Below, in pieces: positions 1 through 10,825 of a DNA stretch of 64,000 nucleotides. The stretch lies in NCBI GenBank assembly GCA_024509875.1, contig JAMPIV010014838.1, positions 310,001-374,000 of the forward strand, written 5' to 3'. Below the pieces are notes generated by a model. The model was not told the DNA's origin. It saw only the letters and a list, made by a program, of their open reading frames with translations, and did no database searches. Within the stretch, counting starts at the first letter, position 1, and every line of letters begins with the position of its first letter. The position numbers were made by a program, and so were the translations under genes. Source of the DNA: Oreohelix idahoensis (Eukaryota; Mollusca; Gastropoda; Stylommatophora; Oreohelicidae).

Positions 1-333
1 CATCATCCGCTCCCAATGTAGGACAGGACTTGATATCCTCAAAGTTCCACAATGGACATAAACTCGCAGACTTCAATGATGTGCTGCGAAAATATCAATA
101 ACACAAATCTTAAAGACAACTGGTAAATTTCTTAATACAATCCTGAAAATAATTTATTTAAATGTGGCCGAGTGATCTTTTGGCCCGTATATCACTAACT
201 AAGCCTTCTTAGATAATTACATGGTACAATGTTATAAATTTCCCTCAAAAAAAAAAAAGTGAGACAAAATCTACTAACATGTCATTATAACATTGGACTG
301 TATATCAGGAAATATATATATATGACAGAAGAA

Positions 334-852
334 TCATGTGGAATCGTGTGGACATCTGGACAGAATGTCTGCCATTACATTATCCGAACCACGGATAGCT
401 CGAACCGAGAAATGAAATGGTTGAAGAGCTATGGCATAACGAGTGGACCTCGAGCTCTTCAAGTTTTTGCTCTGAATAGCAGTAAGCGCTTTCTGGTCGG
501 TTTCCACAATGAAATGTGCGCCTAGAAGAAATCTTTGTAACTTCAGAATAGACCATACCATAGCCAATAACTCACGGTCTAAAACCGAGTAATTCTTTTC
601 TGCAGCGTTTAATTTCCTAGAGATATACATCACCGGATGCAAAGTATCAGAATACTCCTGCATTAGTGCTGCCCCAATCCCTGTTGACGAGGCGTCACTT
701 CGAAGAACAAAAGTCTTCTCAATAGTAGGTAACTTAAGAATAGGTGGAGATGAAAATAGGGCTTTAACCTGGTCCAATGAGGATTGACATTCTTTAGACC
801 AGCGGATCAGATTAGGCGACCCTTTCTTCAATAAAGTAGAAAGCGGTGCCAT
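334..852 (-). pseudogene. RNase H domain of element A pol
   Basis: C-terminal part of a Ty3/gypsy pol. About 172 codons are open. Visible features are the RT-RNase H connection, the first catalytic Asp in RSDASSTGIGAAL, the Glu in LDRELLAMVW, and the third Asp in VETDQKALTAI, followed by the end motif GSDNVMADILSRCP that is usual for gypsy RNase H. In the cell this domain would remove RNA from the RNA-DNA hybrid during reverse transcription. It is out of frame with the preceding RT segment: a frameshift lies near 870-900. Nothing coding follows on this strand down to position 1, so this is the end of pol, consistent with integrase having been placed upstream. Confidence 0.8.
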
Positions 853-1325
853 AATGGAGGACAGATTCGGAATGAATCGTCCGTAGAATGAATCAAACCT
901 AATAGACTCCTTACTTGTTTCTTCGTCTTAGGGACCGAAATGTTAAGTATTTTTGAAACATTGTGGTCCTCTGTCTTTAAAAGACCATGACCAACCCGAT
1001 GACCTAGGAAAGAAATCTCGCTAAATCCTATAAAGGCTTTAGAGGGTTTTGCAGTCAAGTTATACTCGCGAAGAGTAGACAGTAATTCGGATAAACCCAA
1101 ATAATGATCTTCCCAAGAATCACTGAATAGACAGATATCTTCTAGGTATGCTATGACATCTGTACGATATGCGAGAATTCGCCGCATCATGCGTACGAAT
1201 GTAGCAGGGGCGTTCATAAGACCAAAAGGCATGAAATTCCATTGGAATAAACCCCTAGGTGTAGAAAAAGCTGTAAAAGGTTTGGCACGTTCAGTTAGCG
1301 GGACTTGCCAATAACCTTTAGACAA
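828..1325 (-). pseudogene. RT palm region of element A, with altered YxDD box (YLED)
   Basis: Middle part of a Ty3/gypsy reverse transcriptase. SKGYWQVPL, FNFMPFGL-like FMPFGLMNAPATF and FLGHRVG are recognisable RT blocks. The catalytic box normally YxDD reads YLEDI here (around 1135-1150), so the first metal-binding Asp is Glu; this would be expected to cripple polymerisation. The upstream frame (1318-3594) ends in a stop in the segment just before SKGYW, where a small deletion removes the usual block with the first RT catalytic Asp region and shifts frame. The downstream RNase H is in another frame. This is a dead RT copy, judged from sequence alone. Confidence 0.82.
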
Positions 1326-3594
1326 ATCTAGAATTAGAAAGTTTATTGAGTAGCTCTTCTAATGAAGGCATAGGTTCAGCATCGAACTTCGTAACTTGGT
1401 TCAATTTGCGATAATCTACGCAAATGCGAATGTTATTATCCTTCTTTCGAACAATAACCATAGACGAAGAGTATGCTGAAGTGGATGGTTCAATGATTTC
1501 CAAACGTATCATTTCATCCAACTCTTTTTCGACTTGAGACTGGAAATGAATAGGTATTGGATATGGTCTGACTCTGATAGGATTGTGATCAGTTAGCACA
1601 ATGTCATGTTCTATGACATGTGTGTGTCCCGGGATGTCTGTAAGAACATCCTGAAATGTTTGCAACATCGAAGAAACTTGTCGATGTTCCTCAGCGGAAA
1701 GATTTGGAGAAACGGTCACGTTTTTCCAAGATTCCGTAGAATAAAGTGGGACCATAGAAAGAGGAAGATTGACATCAGAAAAAGTAGTTTCCTCATCCTG
1801 TATAACTGACAGAGATGAGTACTGACCACGAGTTGCTTGTGAATTGTCCGTAGCCTGGAAAATAGGCTGCAAATAGTCAGGTCTTTCATAAAATTCTGTG
1901 AGCATATTTATGTGGAAAGTTTTATGCTTTCCATCAATATCGACAACATAGTCGACATCAGAAATTTTGGAGACTATTGCATATGGACCTTTCCATGCAA
2001 TTAGAAGTCTGTTCTCCCTTGAAGGAAGTAGAACGAGAGCTTTGTCACCTGGACAAAGTTGTCGTAGACATCTATTCTTATTTGCAAACTGCCTTGCCTT
2101 TTCTTTAGCAAATTCTGAAGACGAAGTTGCTAGTTTGCATGCCTCGATGATCTTTTGCCTAAGAGCAATGACGTACTCATAAGAAGATTGAGTCTCATCG
2201 CTAATATTATCGGCAGTGATTAGATCGTGAAGTAAAGACATAGGGCCGCGCGGTTGCGCGCCAAAGACAAGTTCAAAAGGGGAAAACCCCGTATGTTCAT
2301 TGGGGACCTCTCTATACGCAAAGAGAGCCGCGGGTAAGACCCTGTCCCAATCCTGAGGATGATCCTCAGTTATTTTACCAAGTAAAGTTTTCAGAGTCCT
2401 ATTTAAACGTTCGACCAACCCATTAGACATTGGGTGATAGATACTGCTGAGAGACCTTTTAATGTGTAGCATAGACATTACCTGTGACATAGTGTCTGAT
2501 ATAAGTTGAGTGCCATGGTCTGACAATATTTCTCCGGGAAAACCCAAGCGAGAAAATATCAGCCAAAGAGCGTCTGCGATATCAGCAGTTGAGATGCTCT
2601 TGAGAGGTATTGCCTCTGGCCAACGTGTGCACATATCGACACATGTAAGGATAAATTGATGTCCTCTAGCCGACTTAATTCTAAAAGGACCGATAATATC
2701 TATTGCCATTTTTTGAAAAGGGCGAATAGGAATGTCAGCAGCCTGGATAGGCGCAGCATGTCGTGGTCCTTTAGATTTGACCTCCTGACATACTTTGCAA
2801 GAGCGACAGTACATTCGTATGTCCTTGCTCACAAATGGCCAAAAGAAAGCCGCAAGAACCCTCGACTTTGTACGGGAAAAACCCATATGTCCAGCACATT
2901 GCGAGTCATGAGCATGTTGCAATATTTGCAATCTCATGCTCTTAGGCACAAGAATTTGTGAATGAGTGGACGTAGTCGAGTCTTGTACCATACGTACAAG
3001 TACGCCGTTCTTCATAGAAATCCAAGATTTCCTATTAGTGTTCTGATTAGGATCACCTTTTTTTGCTAGAATGAAGAATTTTTGTAAAGAAGGATCTTCT
3101 TCTTGCAATTTGATAAATGAGTCACGTGTAATAGTCAAGTGACTATCTTGGTCATTTACTTCATCATTATTAGTTAATGAAGTTTGAGGTGGATCCAGAG
3201 CATGTGCTCTTGTGACCACCGCATTGGTAGCTTCAATGTTTTGCTCTTCCCAAACAGCAATCTGCTGTGGGGTACATTCCCTAACTCCGTGAATACGACC
3301 AATAATAAGGTCCGCAATAGGGTTTGGAAGTAGACACGCGTGGACCTCTCCCGTGAAGAAAGGAGTAGCAATGTGTATTATAGCAGTAGGATACTTTTCT
3401 AACGTGCCACCAAATGTGACACATTTGATGACTTTTCCTGTAGCACAGGATGGATCTACAAGAGATTGCCTAACGCCGACAGTAGTACATCCAGAATCAA
3501 ACAACACTGAGACTGGATTACTATTTACTAGCCCCTTATGTAATATAAGAGAACCTCTCCCATCATGAGCAACATTAGCAGGAAGAGCGGGCAA
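1318..3594 (-). pseudogene. Protease, integrase and N-terminal RT of element A (Gmr1 order)
   Basis: One uninterrupted frame of about 758 codons. In order: aspartic protease with active site LFDSGCTT near residue 33; an H2C2 zinc-binding module (His about 228 and 237, Cys about 264 and 267); a DDE integrase core with Asp about 299, Asp about 359 in SDHGTQL and Glu about 395 in GLVERLN (35-residue spacing); a GPY-type C-terminal integrase module; then the start of RT with ELDEMIRLEIIEPSTSAYSS and ICVDYRKLN. The protease/integrase/RT order within a single frame shows directly that integrase precedes RT. The frame ends at a stop where RT is interrupted. The start used is only where the frame opens (no ATG); it follows gag after a frameshift near 3605. 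Confidence 0.88.
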
Positions 3595-3608
3595 AGGATG
3601 ACCACAGC

Positions 3609-4430
3609 TTAAGTACTAACGGTTTTCGGATCAAATAAAGTACTGCATTGGATACATTTATTTGCCCTACCAAAATCAAAAGATGAGCATCCGATAGCAT
3701 TATGGTCTTTATCATTATTAACCTGTTTATCTGCTCCCTGAGATTCTTGTTGAACAGAGTTTGTCTGTTGATATCTTTTTCTCTTATGTTGCGATCTACC
3801 GCGACCATTATTGCCTCTGCAATTATCATTAAAGTCCCTACTGTAATTTTTATCCTGGTTTGAGTTCCAGTTTCCATAACTGTCATTACTATCTCTATGC
3901 TGTTGAGAACCTCTATTATCTTGGTATTGAGGTCTCTGCATAAAATATTTTCCTCTATACCGATTACCTTTGTGAAAATTTCTAAAGTTAACCGGAGTAG
4001 AATAACGTGTAGTATTAGGTTGTCTCCAGTTCTGGGAAGAAGAATCACCCTGGAATTGATCACTATGGTTCTGGGCATAATTACGATTACTCTTTTTATT
4101 GAAATTTTTCTGGCTACCCTGAAATTTACGCATAAAATTTGGGCCATAAGGTGCTGCCGAAGCAACTGGCAGACCTTCTTTCACCTTAGAGTTACTAATG
4201 GTTATGTGCGGATGCGCAGTAACATACTGGCTACAGTATTCTTCCATTTCTTTTATGTTTTTTAGGCTTACGCTCATGAAGAAAAGATAGAAAAGCTTCA
4301 TTAACAGAAGACATAACCTTATCTCTAAGTAGTAAATCCATAAGAGCTTCAAATGTATTTTCTGTCTTAGACAACTCAACCCATCGTAAAAAAGTAAGAC
4401 GGATGCCTGAGATGAATTCAGAGAATTCAA
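3609..4430 (-). pseudogene. C-terminal gag (basic nucleocapsid-like) of element A
   Basis: Low-complexity frame rich in Asn, Arg, Gln, Ser and Lys with many RG/RN pairs, ending with two Cys pairs (GCSSFD, KCIQCS). This composition suits the nucleic-acid-binding end of a gag protein. The first part (codons before about 4262) is in the wrong frame for gag; the true continuation from the upstream gag core occurs at the T6 run at 4258-4263 on the plus strand, where a single extra base breaks the frame. A stop near 3609 then separates it from protease. No classical CX2CX4HX4C knuckle is visible, so the nucleocapsid role is inferred from position and composition. Confidence 0.6.
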
Positions 4431-5085
4431 CTCCAGTTTCTGGTAACATGGTTTTAAATTTAAGACGATATCCGTCCTCGTTAAGTTGGTACTTCTTTAA
4501 CAATGCCGCCCTGACAACCTCATAGTTGTTTTTGTCAGGCACATCTACCATACTCAACAAAGTCAAAGCATCACCTCTAAGTATCTTGGACAGATGATAC
4601 ACATATAATGTTTTATCTATATTATGCACATTACATGCACTTTCAAATCTATCTAGATAAAATGTTATATCATCGATTGAGGGATTAAATGCTGGTAGAT
4701 TAAGCTTGAAATCCTTAGCATTAGTCTTATTTGACACCTTATTTGCCTCATTAGCATTACCAGTGTTCAATAACTTTAACTTCTCTAACTCTAAAGCTAA
4801 GACTTTTTCATCATGTTCCATTTTTGCTTTTCTCTCATCAGCCTCTCTTTGTAACCTTCTTTCTTCAGCCTCAGCCTGTAACTTTCTTTCTTCAGCCTGG
4901 GCCTGTAACTTTTTTCCTTCAGCCTCTATTTCAAGTCTCTTATTTTCAGCTTCTTTTTCAAGTCTCTTATTTTCAGCTTCAGCCTGGGCCTGTAACTTTT
5001 TTTTTTCAGCTTCTTTTTCAAGTCTCTTATTTTCAGCTTCAGCCTGAAGCCTCTTCTCCTGAGATTCTGCTTCTCTTTTTTTGTT
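4231..5085 (-). pseudogene. Gag core of element A with Glu/Lys/Ala coiled-coil repeats
   Basis: Frame open from about 5085 to 4231. The N-terminal part (about 5085-4810) is a run of imperfect short repeats such as AEAENKRLEKEAE, strongly predicted by eye to be a coiled coil. It is followed by a gag core resembling SCAN/retrotransposon gag domains: FNPSIDDITFYLDRFESACN, the RWVELSKTENTFEALMDLLLRD block and FLHERKPK. These form the structural particle protein. The repeat coding region is also a DNA-level tandem repeat. Breaks lie at T7 (5076-5082) on the N-terminal side and at T6 (4258-4263) on the C-terminal side, both homopolymers. Confidence 0.72.
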
Positions 5086-5311
5086 TTTCCATTTCCATTT
5101 GAAATCTTTTTTCCTCCACCTGCATCTGCAGTTTCTTTTGTTCTATTTCAGCCTCTATTCTCTTTTGTTCAGTTTGTTCTTTCATTTTCTTTTCTTCCGA
5201 CTTCAATGCCTTGGCATATTGAACAGTCGCAAATTCTTCTAATTTATCACCTGTCTTCCCAAGGGCTTTACCCTGCTCAATAAAGTACTCAAATGTAGAC
5301 ATGATGTCCAA
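5039..5311 (-). pseudogene. N-terminus of gag of element A
   Basis: Starts at an ATG at 5311 and runs about 75 meaningful codons: a short amphipathic head (STFEYFIEQGKALGKTG) followed by a highly charged Glu/Lys/Gln helix (EQTEQKRIEAEIEQKKLQMQ), a coiled-coil start. The last dozen codons are out of frame because of the T7 run at 5076-5082; on the other side the coiled coil continues in the 5085-4231 frame. This is probably the true translational start of the element, since upstream sequence has no long frame and holds repeats and a possible primer-binding site. Confidence 0.6.
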
Positions 5312-6905
5312 AATGTGAGTACAGAACCTGAAATAATTAATTATCTTATTTCAATGTTAAATAGCAACAAGACTTAATAAAGTGCTTGTATAATCTCTAT
5401 GTTGAACCCAATCTCTGTGGGAAACAGGAGTTGACACCAACTTGTATTATCAAATGTATAATAATATCACAAGTCACCTCTTAATTAACAGTGCACTACC
5501 CAAATCAGTGCATAATCATCAGTTATTTATCATAACTGCACTACAATAGTGCATAAGCAAAAACACCAGTTTGTTATGATAAGTGCACTATAGACCAATA
5601 GTGCATGAGCATATATCAACAATAGTGAAAGCTAACTATGCAAGAACTATGTAAACAATAACAAGACAATGTAAACAATAGCAAAGGTCACCAACAATGT
5701 AAACAATAACAAAGATCAAAGTCAATGTAAACAACAACAAAGATCCGAGTCAATGTAAACAATAACAAAGATCAGAGTCAATGTAAACAATAACAAAGAT
5801 CAGAGTCAATGTAAACAATCAACAAAGATCAAACAATACGAAAACATTCGCATAAGTCAAATACACAAACAGCAAAACTAAAAAGAAATATGCGAAGATA
5901 TGACTAACAAATGACGCTACAGTGTATACACAAAAATATACGTAAAGAACTGAATAATAGCAAAGGGGAGACCTACAAATACAAACAATCGAAATCGAAA
6001 CTAAAAACACAAAGAAAGAGAGAAAAGAAAAAAGAAAAAAAAATATATATATATACAAGAAACAGAAATAAAGCACAACTCGTCACAACTAAACAGATAT
6101 AGCAACGATTGTCGCTAGCAAATTTCACTGTAGGAAATTCGCACAGTCCCTAACGAAAACGCTAACAGTAGAACCTCTGTGACGTGGTATCTTCTACTGC
6201 AAGACTCCGCCCAACCGAGAAAACCCGCTGAAATATAAACATATAAATATACAAATAACAAATAACATATAACATATAAACATGTATCATGAAAACAATA
6301 GGAGAAAGTGTGAAAGTACAGAAGGCTCAGTTAGAACATAAGGGCACAGTTCACAAACAAAACAGGCCACTTAACTTCTATAAATCCAGCGTCAGCACGG
6401 TGCAGAACAGGATGTAATCAGCATTCTGAGGATAATGATCCAACGTTGATTAACTTCTGCTCCCATAAACAGCCATGACGAAGGAAAAGAGCTTCTAATA
6501 CTGCAACAGTTGTTACGGCACTTGACCTTCTGAATCTTCTAAATTGATTTAACCGGCACTTGACCTTCTGAACCCGCAGCAGTACCCCTGAGACCGGAAC
6601 AGTTGTTACGGCACTTGTCCTTCTTTTCACCAGATCAGGAAATCCATTCGCTCGGTACTTGTCCTTCTAATTTTACATAAACTTCAATATTGCCGAGCAG
6701 CGCCGGGTAGTTTCAAAATCAGCAACTGTCAGAAAATCCGGATACTTTCAATAAAATTTCTTGTAAGGTGGTAGTTGATGCTGTAGTTGTATCTAGTATG
6801 ATGATGATGTCTGGGTTTGCTGACCCCCTTGATAGCTGGAATCAGAGTGAACCAACCTATGGCCACCAACAATGATATGGTGCGCCAAAATATCAGATGA
6901 TAGAA
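5312..6905. other. Non-coding leader of element A
   Basis: No coding frame of substance. Contains the 28-bp minisatellite, an A-rich/purine tract near 6000-6055 ending in a short (TA) run, and imperfect repeats of GGCACTTGACCTTCTGAA at 6510-6670. I see no gene here. Confidence 0.5.
5640..5832. repeat. Minisatellite, about 28-bp unit, about 6 copies
   Basis: Tandem copies of a roughly 28-bp AT-rich unit built on AATGTAAACAATAACAAAG followed by ATCAGAGTC. The last three units are nearly identical and the left-most ones are diverged. It sits in the untranslated leader of element A between the possible primer-binding site and gag. Confidence 0.85.
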
Positions 6906-6921
6906 CCAGCTCTGGCCACCA
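6906..6921 (-). promoter_or_regulatory. Candidate primer-binding site of element A
   Basis: The minus strand reads TGGTGGCCAGAGCTGG just inside the candidate LTR end at 6926. TGG complements the CCA end of a tRNA. The tRNA was not identified. Confidence 0.35.
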
Positions 6922-6925
6922 AAAA

Positions 6926-8667
6926 TGATAAGGGTGGATTTGTGCTGAAGTGGTAACTTGCCACCCTTATCGACACCTGGTGTTAAAGTGTAAGATGTAG
7001 GTGTCTTCTCTGATTTAGGATGTTGCTGTGTATGTGGTAGTGGAACAGTTCACAGGGTTATCACACAGGCAACATGACGTGTAGAGTCATAGAAAGGGTA
7101 ACTTCGTTGTATAAGTTTCTTTCATTTATTGCACGCCACAAAACAGTCATCATGATACTTATGACATCAACATGGTTAACGAGTTCAGCAAGATGATATG
7201 GCACATTGAAAACAATTTCTGTAGTCAGCAATGATAGCTGTTGTATATATGCGTCATAAGACATCACAGTTCAATAGATTCAGAAATTCATCAATCATCG
7301 AGTGCTAGTTCGTGAAGCTGTATAAATAATAATAATTTCTATAACTTCTGCAACAGTGTCAGCTACAGATCTTCAATGTTCATAAACAATAATAAATGCT
7401 CCCATTCTGATGCTAGCAGATCAGTTGTATACAATAAGTCCGTTCACTGTCTGCACGTGAATAGCATACATGGGCTACAGGTCAGCTCGACCTTTATAAT
7501 GTTCCTAAGTCTAACCATCTGACTTGGACGTGATCTCTGATATAACGAATCCTGGAACACACAGACAACAGTCTTGTTGGTCTAGAGCGACCCATATATA
7601 TTAACTAGTTCAGGTATACAGATACCGGTGACTTAATCCTAGTCAAAGTACCTCTCCATTTTTCATCACACAGGCGAGCAAATAGGCGACAAAATGACGA
7701 ACCTCTAGATGATAGCATAAAGTTCGATACAAGAGGAATTACCTTATTTCGGAAAATCAACCATGAACATATGCCTCCAGGCAGGCTGCATAATACTGGG
7801 AAATAGTCTAGTTAGCTAACTAACTCACTAAGACACTGTATTTCCCTCAGAGAATCACAAGACGCAGTTGCGTCTGCTCGCTTCTTAAACCATTTCTAAA
7901 CTCCCCAACTGGGCGGAACACACAGAACGAACTCCCGGTTTTTGACATGCGCAGAACGACAATCTCTGAGTTGCCGTTCACAATAAGACGATTCGAAGAA
8001 CATTCGAGATAAAAGTCTTACACAGTCGCGCCTTTTATGGTCATGAAAAGAAGCGTTAAGAAAGGTTTCAGACATCTACCATAGTTGACTGGTACTACCA
8101 AATAAGGAGATGTGGTCACGCTTCGTTCAAGAAATTATAGATTTCCTTTTGAATCATGTAGGAGTCCATAATGTTTAATGTTCTCCACTTCATTTAGCAT
8201 TCTTCTTCAACACGAAACCAGGTTTCATTTTCTCATAAAATCTTCGAACCTAAATCCGCCACAGTCATGGCTGTGTGATCTATGAACCAATTGGAAGTTT
8301 ATATTGTGTTAAATACTTACGAGTATTCTGAAAACACAATATCACAAAACATCCTAGAATGCACAATGGAATAGAAATTCTGAAGTTGATCTCTTCAACA
8401 AAACTTCCCGGCGCTAGACTAATGTCTGCTAACTTTGGTTTCTTAGTCCCGACTGCTTGGCGTCTATCCTACATTCCTGCCGGTAAAACATGCTGAGCTC
8501 CTGATTGGTCCGGGAGTTCCCATGAGCCTCTGTGACACTTGAAGCCACGCTTAACCCCGATTTAAAATGCGTGTCATAGTCTTTCCTAATCTTCGGTTTC
8601 TTATAAGAATTAATTTTATATGTTAATATAGTCTGTATCCGAAGAACTCACGGTATACGCGGCTACA
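6926..8667 (-). repeat. Candidate 5' LTR of element A
   Basis: On the minus strand it begins TGTAGCCGCG at 8667 and ends in CA at 6926, followed within a few bases by a possible primer-binding site. The end region has an 11-bp perfect inverted repeat (6927-6937 GATAAGGGTGG and 6961-6971 CCACCCTTATC). A TATA-like ATATAAAATTAA lies near the start. The first 526 bp recur at 24643-25168. No partner LTR is in the window, so this is inference. Confidence 0.4.
8142..8667 (-). repeat. 526-bp dispersed repeat, copy 1
   Basis: Nearly identical to 24643-25168, same orientation and equal length; I see only about three substitutions. Flanks differ on both sides. On the minus strand it starts with TGT, as LTRs do. 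No clear TSD. Confidence 0.9.
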
Positions 8668-8935
8668 TACAGATCCCGGGGCCCTGCAAATGTATCCCGT
8701 AGGGAGACATTTGTATACTATCAAATCTTAAAAAGATATCCCAAAAATTTCCTAAGTCTAAAAAAAAATTTTCAAAAAAATGTAAAGTCCAAAAATGTTC
8801 TAAGTCTAAAAATTTTTCAGAAAAATTTAATCCAATTCCTACACCGGGGTCCTATGTCTATATGAGATCAACTTCTATATAAAAACTTAGTGATGGACAT
8901 CAACCTCAAAAAAATTTTAAACTATCCAGTATTTT

Positions 8936-8947
8936 ACAACATTTTTT
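8936..8947. repeat. Left target-site duplication of LINE 8948-13264
   Basis: ACAACATTTTTT here is repeated at 13265-13276 directly after the (GAA)n tail. Confidence 0.85.
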
Positions 8948-9260
8948 CCTGGCAAAGGGGCGACCGACCCCACCCAGGCGCGTCCACAGGTGGCGGATAG
9001 TGGAACGACCTCCAGATATGGTGTGTCAGCTGCGAATTAAGTCAGCATTGCTGGACGAATAAGCAGTCGCGGACCAAACTGCGATGTCCTCCCAGCAGGA
9101 CGGGGAGGGGTAACAGGTGGCACTGATACCCCTACTGAAATCCCCCATATGTCCTACGACGGGTGCATCAAGCGAGTAAGAGCCGCTATAAGCTCTAGCC
9201 ACGGGGAAGGTAAACCTCGGTAAACAAACCAATCTGCTGCCTTGCAGCTACCACCGGGAG

Positions 9261-10802
9261 ATGGAAAGGCTATGGGAGACAACCCTGAACAACAAACACA
9301 ACCCGGCCTGCCGAAGACGGAGTGTGTTAGCTACGGCGCAGACACCGGGAAAAATTAGGACACACACGCTTTTGCGGTATGGAGTCATGCGACAATCTCG
9401 ACTTACGTCATGGCGTCGCTCCTATCAGCTACAACCGGGGAGGAGCGGAGCCGGGCCCCTAGCCTCGAAAGGGCCCACCCAAGCAACCGGTGCCTTTGCC
9501 AACCAAATGGTCGGGGGAAGGCAAAGTAGAGCAACTGACCAACCAACCCACTATCTTACAGTGGCTCAATGGAATGCAGAAGGAGTGAGGAACAAGAAAC
9601 CGGAGTTACAAGAATTCCTCAGGGAAAATAACATTGATATAATCTGCATCCAAGAAACTCACCTAAAAGATACCCAACGATTCTTTGTACGTGGATACCA
9701 ATCCTTCCGCCAAGACAGGGCAAAAAGAACTAAGGGAGGAATCCTCACACTGATTAAAACCTCAATCCCGGCAGTAGAGACACACAGATCTGGTGAGGAC
9801 GAACTTGAATACATAACAGTCCAACTACTGCTGCCCAGTGGAGACTTAATGATCACAAACTGCTACAGCCCTCCAACCACAACTCTGGAGCTACACAAAG
9901 TGAAGCTTGCAGCATCGAGACACCTCATTATGGGTGACTTCAATAGCCACTCACCCAGCTGGGGCTATAACGCAACAGATCCAAGAGGAGAAGAGGTGGA
10001 AGATTGGATGGTAGAGAATAAACTAATTCTAATAAACCAACCAGAGGATAAGCCCACCTTCTATTCCAGAGTATGGAAAACAACGAGCACACCAGATCTT
10101 GCTATGGCTACAGATGACATACATCGACTCACCACCAGAACAGTAAATACTCAACTTGGGGGAAGTGACCATGTACCAGTCACATTACAGATATCTGAGG
10201 TAAGAAGTGCTGGACAAATCAATATGTCTCCTAGCTGGAATTTCAAAAAAGCAAACTGGGGATTTTTTAAAGAACAAGCTGACAATTTCTGTCAGAACAT
10301 TGCCCACTCAAATAACATCAATAAAAACATCTCCATCATCAGTGAGGCAATCATCCAAGCAGCAAAGAAGTCAATTCCACGAGGTAAACGACGAGACTAC
10401 AAACCATACTGGAGTGACAACCTGGGAAAACTCCATAGTGAATTAAATAAAGCACGGGAAACTATGGAGCAAAATCCCACATTAGAGAACACACAGAGGC
10501 ACAACAGCATAAAACAAGCTTTCAATGAACAAAAGAAAGCTGAAATCCAAAGGAGCTGGCACCAGAAGACTAGCAGTCTCAACATGGAAAAGGACTCAAG
10601 CAAGCTATGGAATCTGACAAGAGTGCTAAATGAAGAAACAACAACCAGCTACTGTAAGACTGTCATCAAGGAAAATGAAAAATACCACACAGGAAAGATG
10701 GCAGCAAACATCCTGGCAGATTTCTACAAGGAAGAAAGCACCACATCACTTTCACATGCACGGATCCAAGAAGTACGTAAGGAAGTAAAAAAAAAAAACT
10801 GA
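9261..10802 (+). CDS. LINE endonuclease part of ORF2 (frame continues after an A11 run)
   Basis: Starts at ATG 9261 and is open for 513 codons. Endonuclease signatures: AQWNAEGVRNK (Asn about 105), IQETH (Glu about 132), MGDFNSHSPSWG (Asp about 226, Asn 228) and GGSDHVPV (Asp about 303, His 304). This domain nicks target DNA to prime reverse transcription. The first about 95 residues are basic and Pro-rich and were not recognised; there is no separate ORF1-like protein with zinc knuckles. The frame ends in KKKN and a stop right after the A11 run; the RT frame is open on the other side of that run (it continues upstream of its first ATG to the run), so the two were one protein with a one-base difference. 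Confidence 0.87.
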   Translation: MERLWETTLNNKHNPACRRRSVLATAQTPGKIRTHTLLRYGVMRQSRLTSWRRSYQLQPGRSGAGPLASKGPTQATGAFANQMVGGRQSRATDQPTHYLTVAQWNAEGVRNKKPELQEFLRENNIDIICIQETHLKDTQRFFVRGYQSFRQDRAKRTKGGILTLIKTSIPAVETHRSGEDELEYITVQLLLPSGDLMITNCYSPPTTTLELHKVKLAASRHLIMGDFNSHSPSWGYNATDPRGEEVEDWMVENKLILINQPEDKPTFYSRVWKTTSTPDLAMATDDIHRLTTRTVNTQLGGSDHVPVTLQISEVRSAGQINMSPSWNFKKANWGFFKEQADNFCQNIAHSNNINKNISIISEAIIQAAKKSIPRGKRRDYKPYWSDNLGKLHSELNKARETMEQNPTLENTQRHNSIKQAFNEQKKAEIQRSWHQKTSSLNMEKDSSKLWNLTRVLNEETTTSYCKTVIKENEKYHTGKMAANILADFYKEESTTSLSHARIQEVRKEVKKKN

Positions 10803-10825
10803 AGCACCAAAACCCAGATATCTGC

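Larger units (their letters stand above)
1..8667 (-). mobile_element. Gmr1-type Ty3/gypsy LTR retrotransposon A, decayed, 3' end beyond window
   Basis: A minus-strand retroelement. Read from high to low coordinates it carries gag (5311 to about 3609), protease, zinc-binding H2C2 plus DDE integrase, then RT (all within 3594-1318), then the rest of RT (1325-828) and RNase H (852-334). Integrase upstream of RT is the order of Ty1/copia, but the protein motifs are Ty3/gypsy-like; this combination is known from Gmr1-type elements. A possible primer-binding site (TGG followed by TGGCCAGAGC, minus strand) lies at 6906-6921, directly inside a candidate LTR at 6926-8667. The 5311-6905 stretch is a long untranslated leader. 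The 3' LTR is not in the window. Several frameshifts make this copy non-functional as read. The right boundary rests on the TGT start at 8667 and is uncertain. Confidence 0.6.

Noticed and set aside
4706..5102. Plus-strand frames rich in Ser/Phe/Ala opposite gag
   Set aside because: They are the antisense of the Glu/Lys coiled-coil repeats of gag; no independent support.
5650..5830. CRISPR-like array
   Set aside because: Units are contiguous with no unique spacers; a minisatellite in a eukaryotic context.
5819..6102. Small frames of 63-85 codons in the leader of element A
   Set aside because: Composition follows the local A-rich and TA-rich repeats; low complexity.
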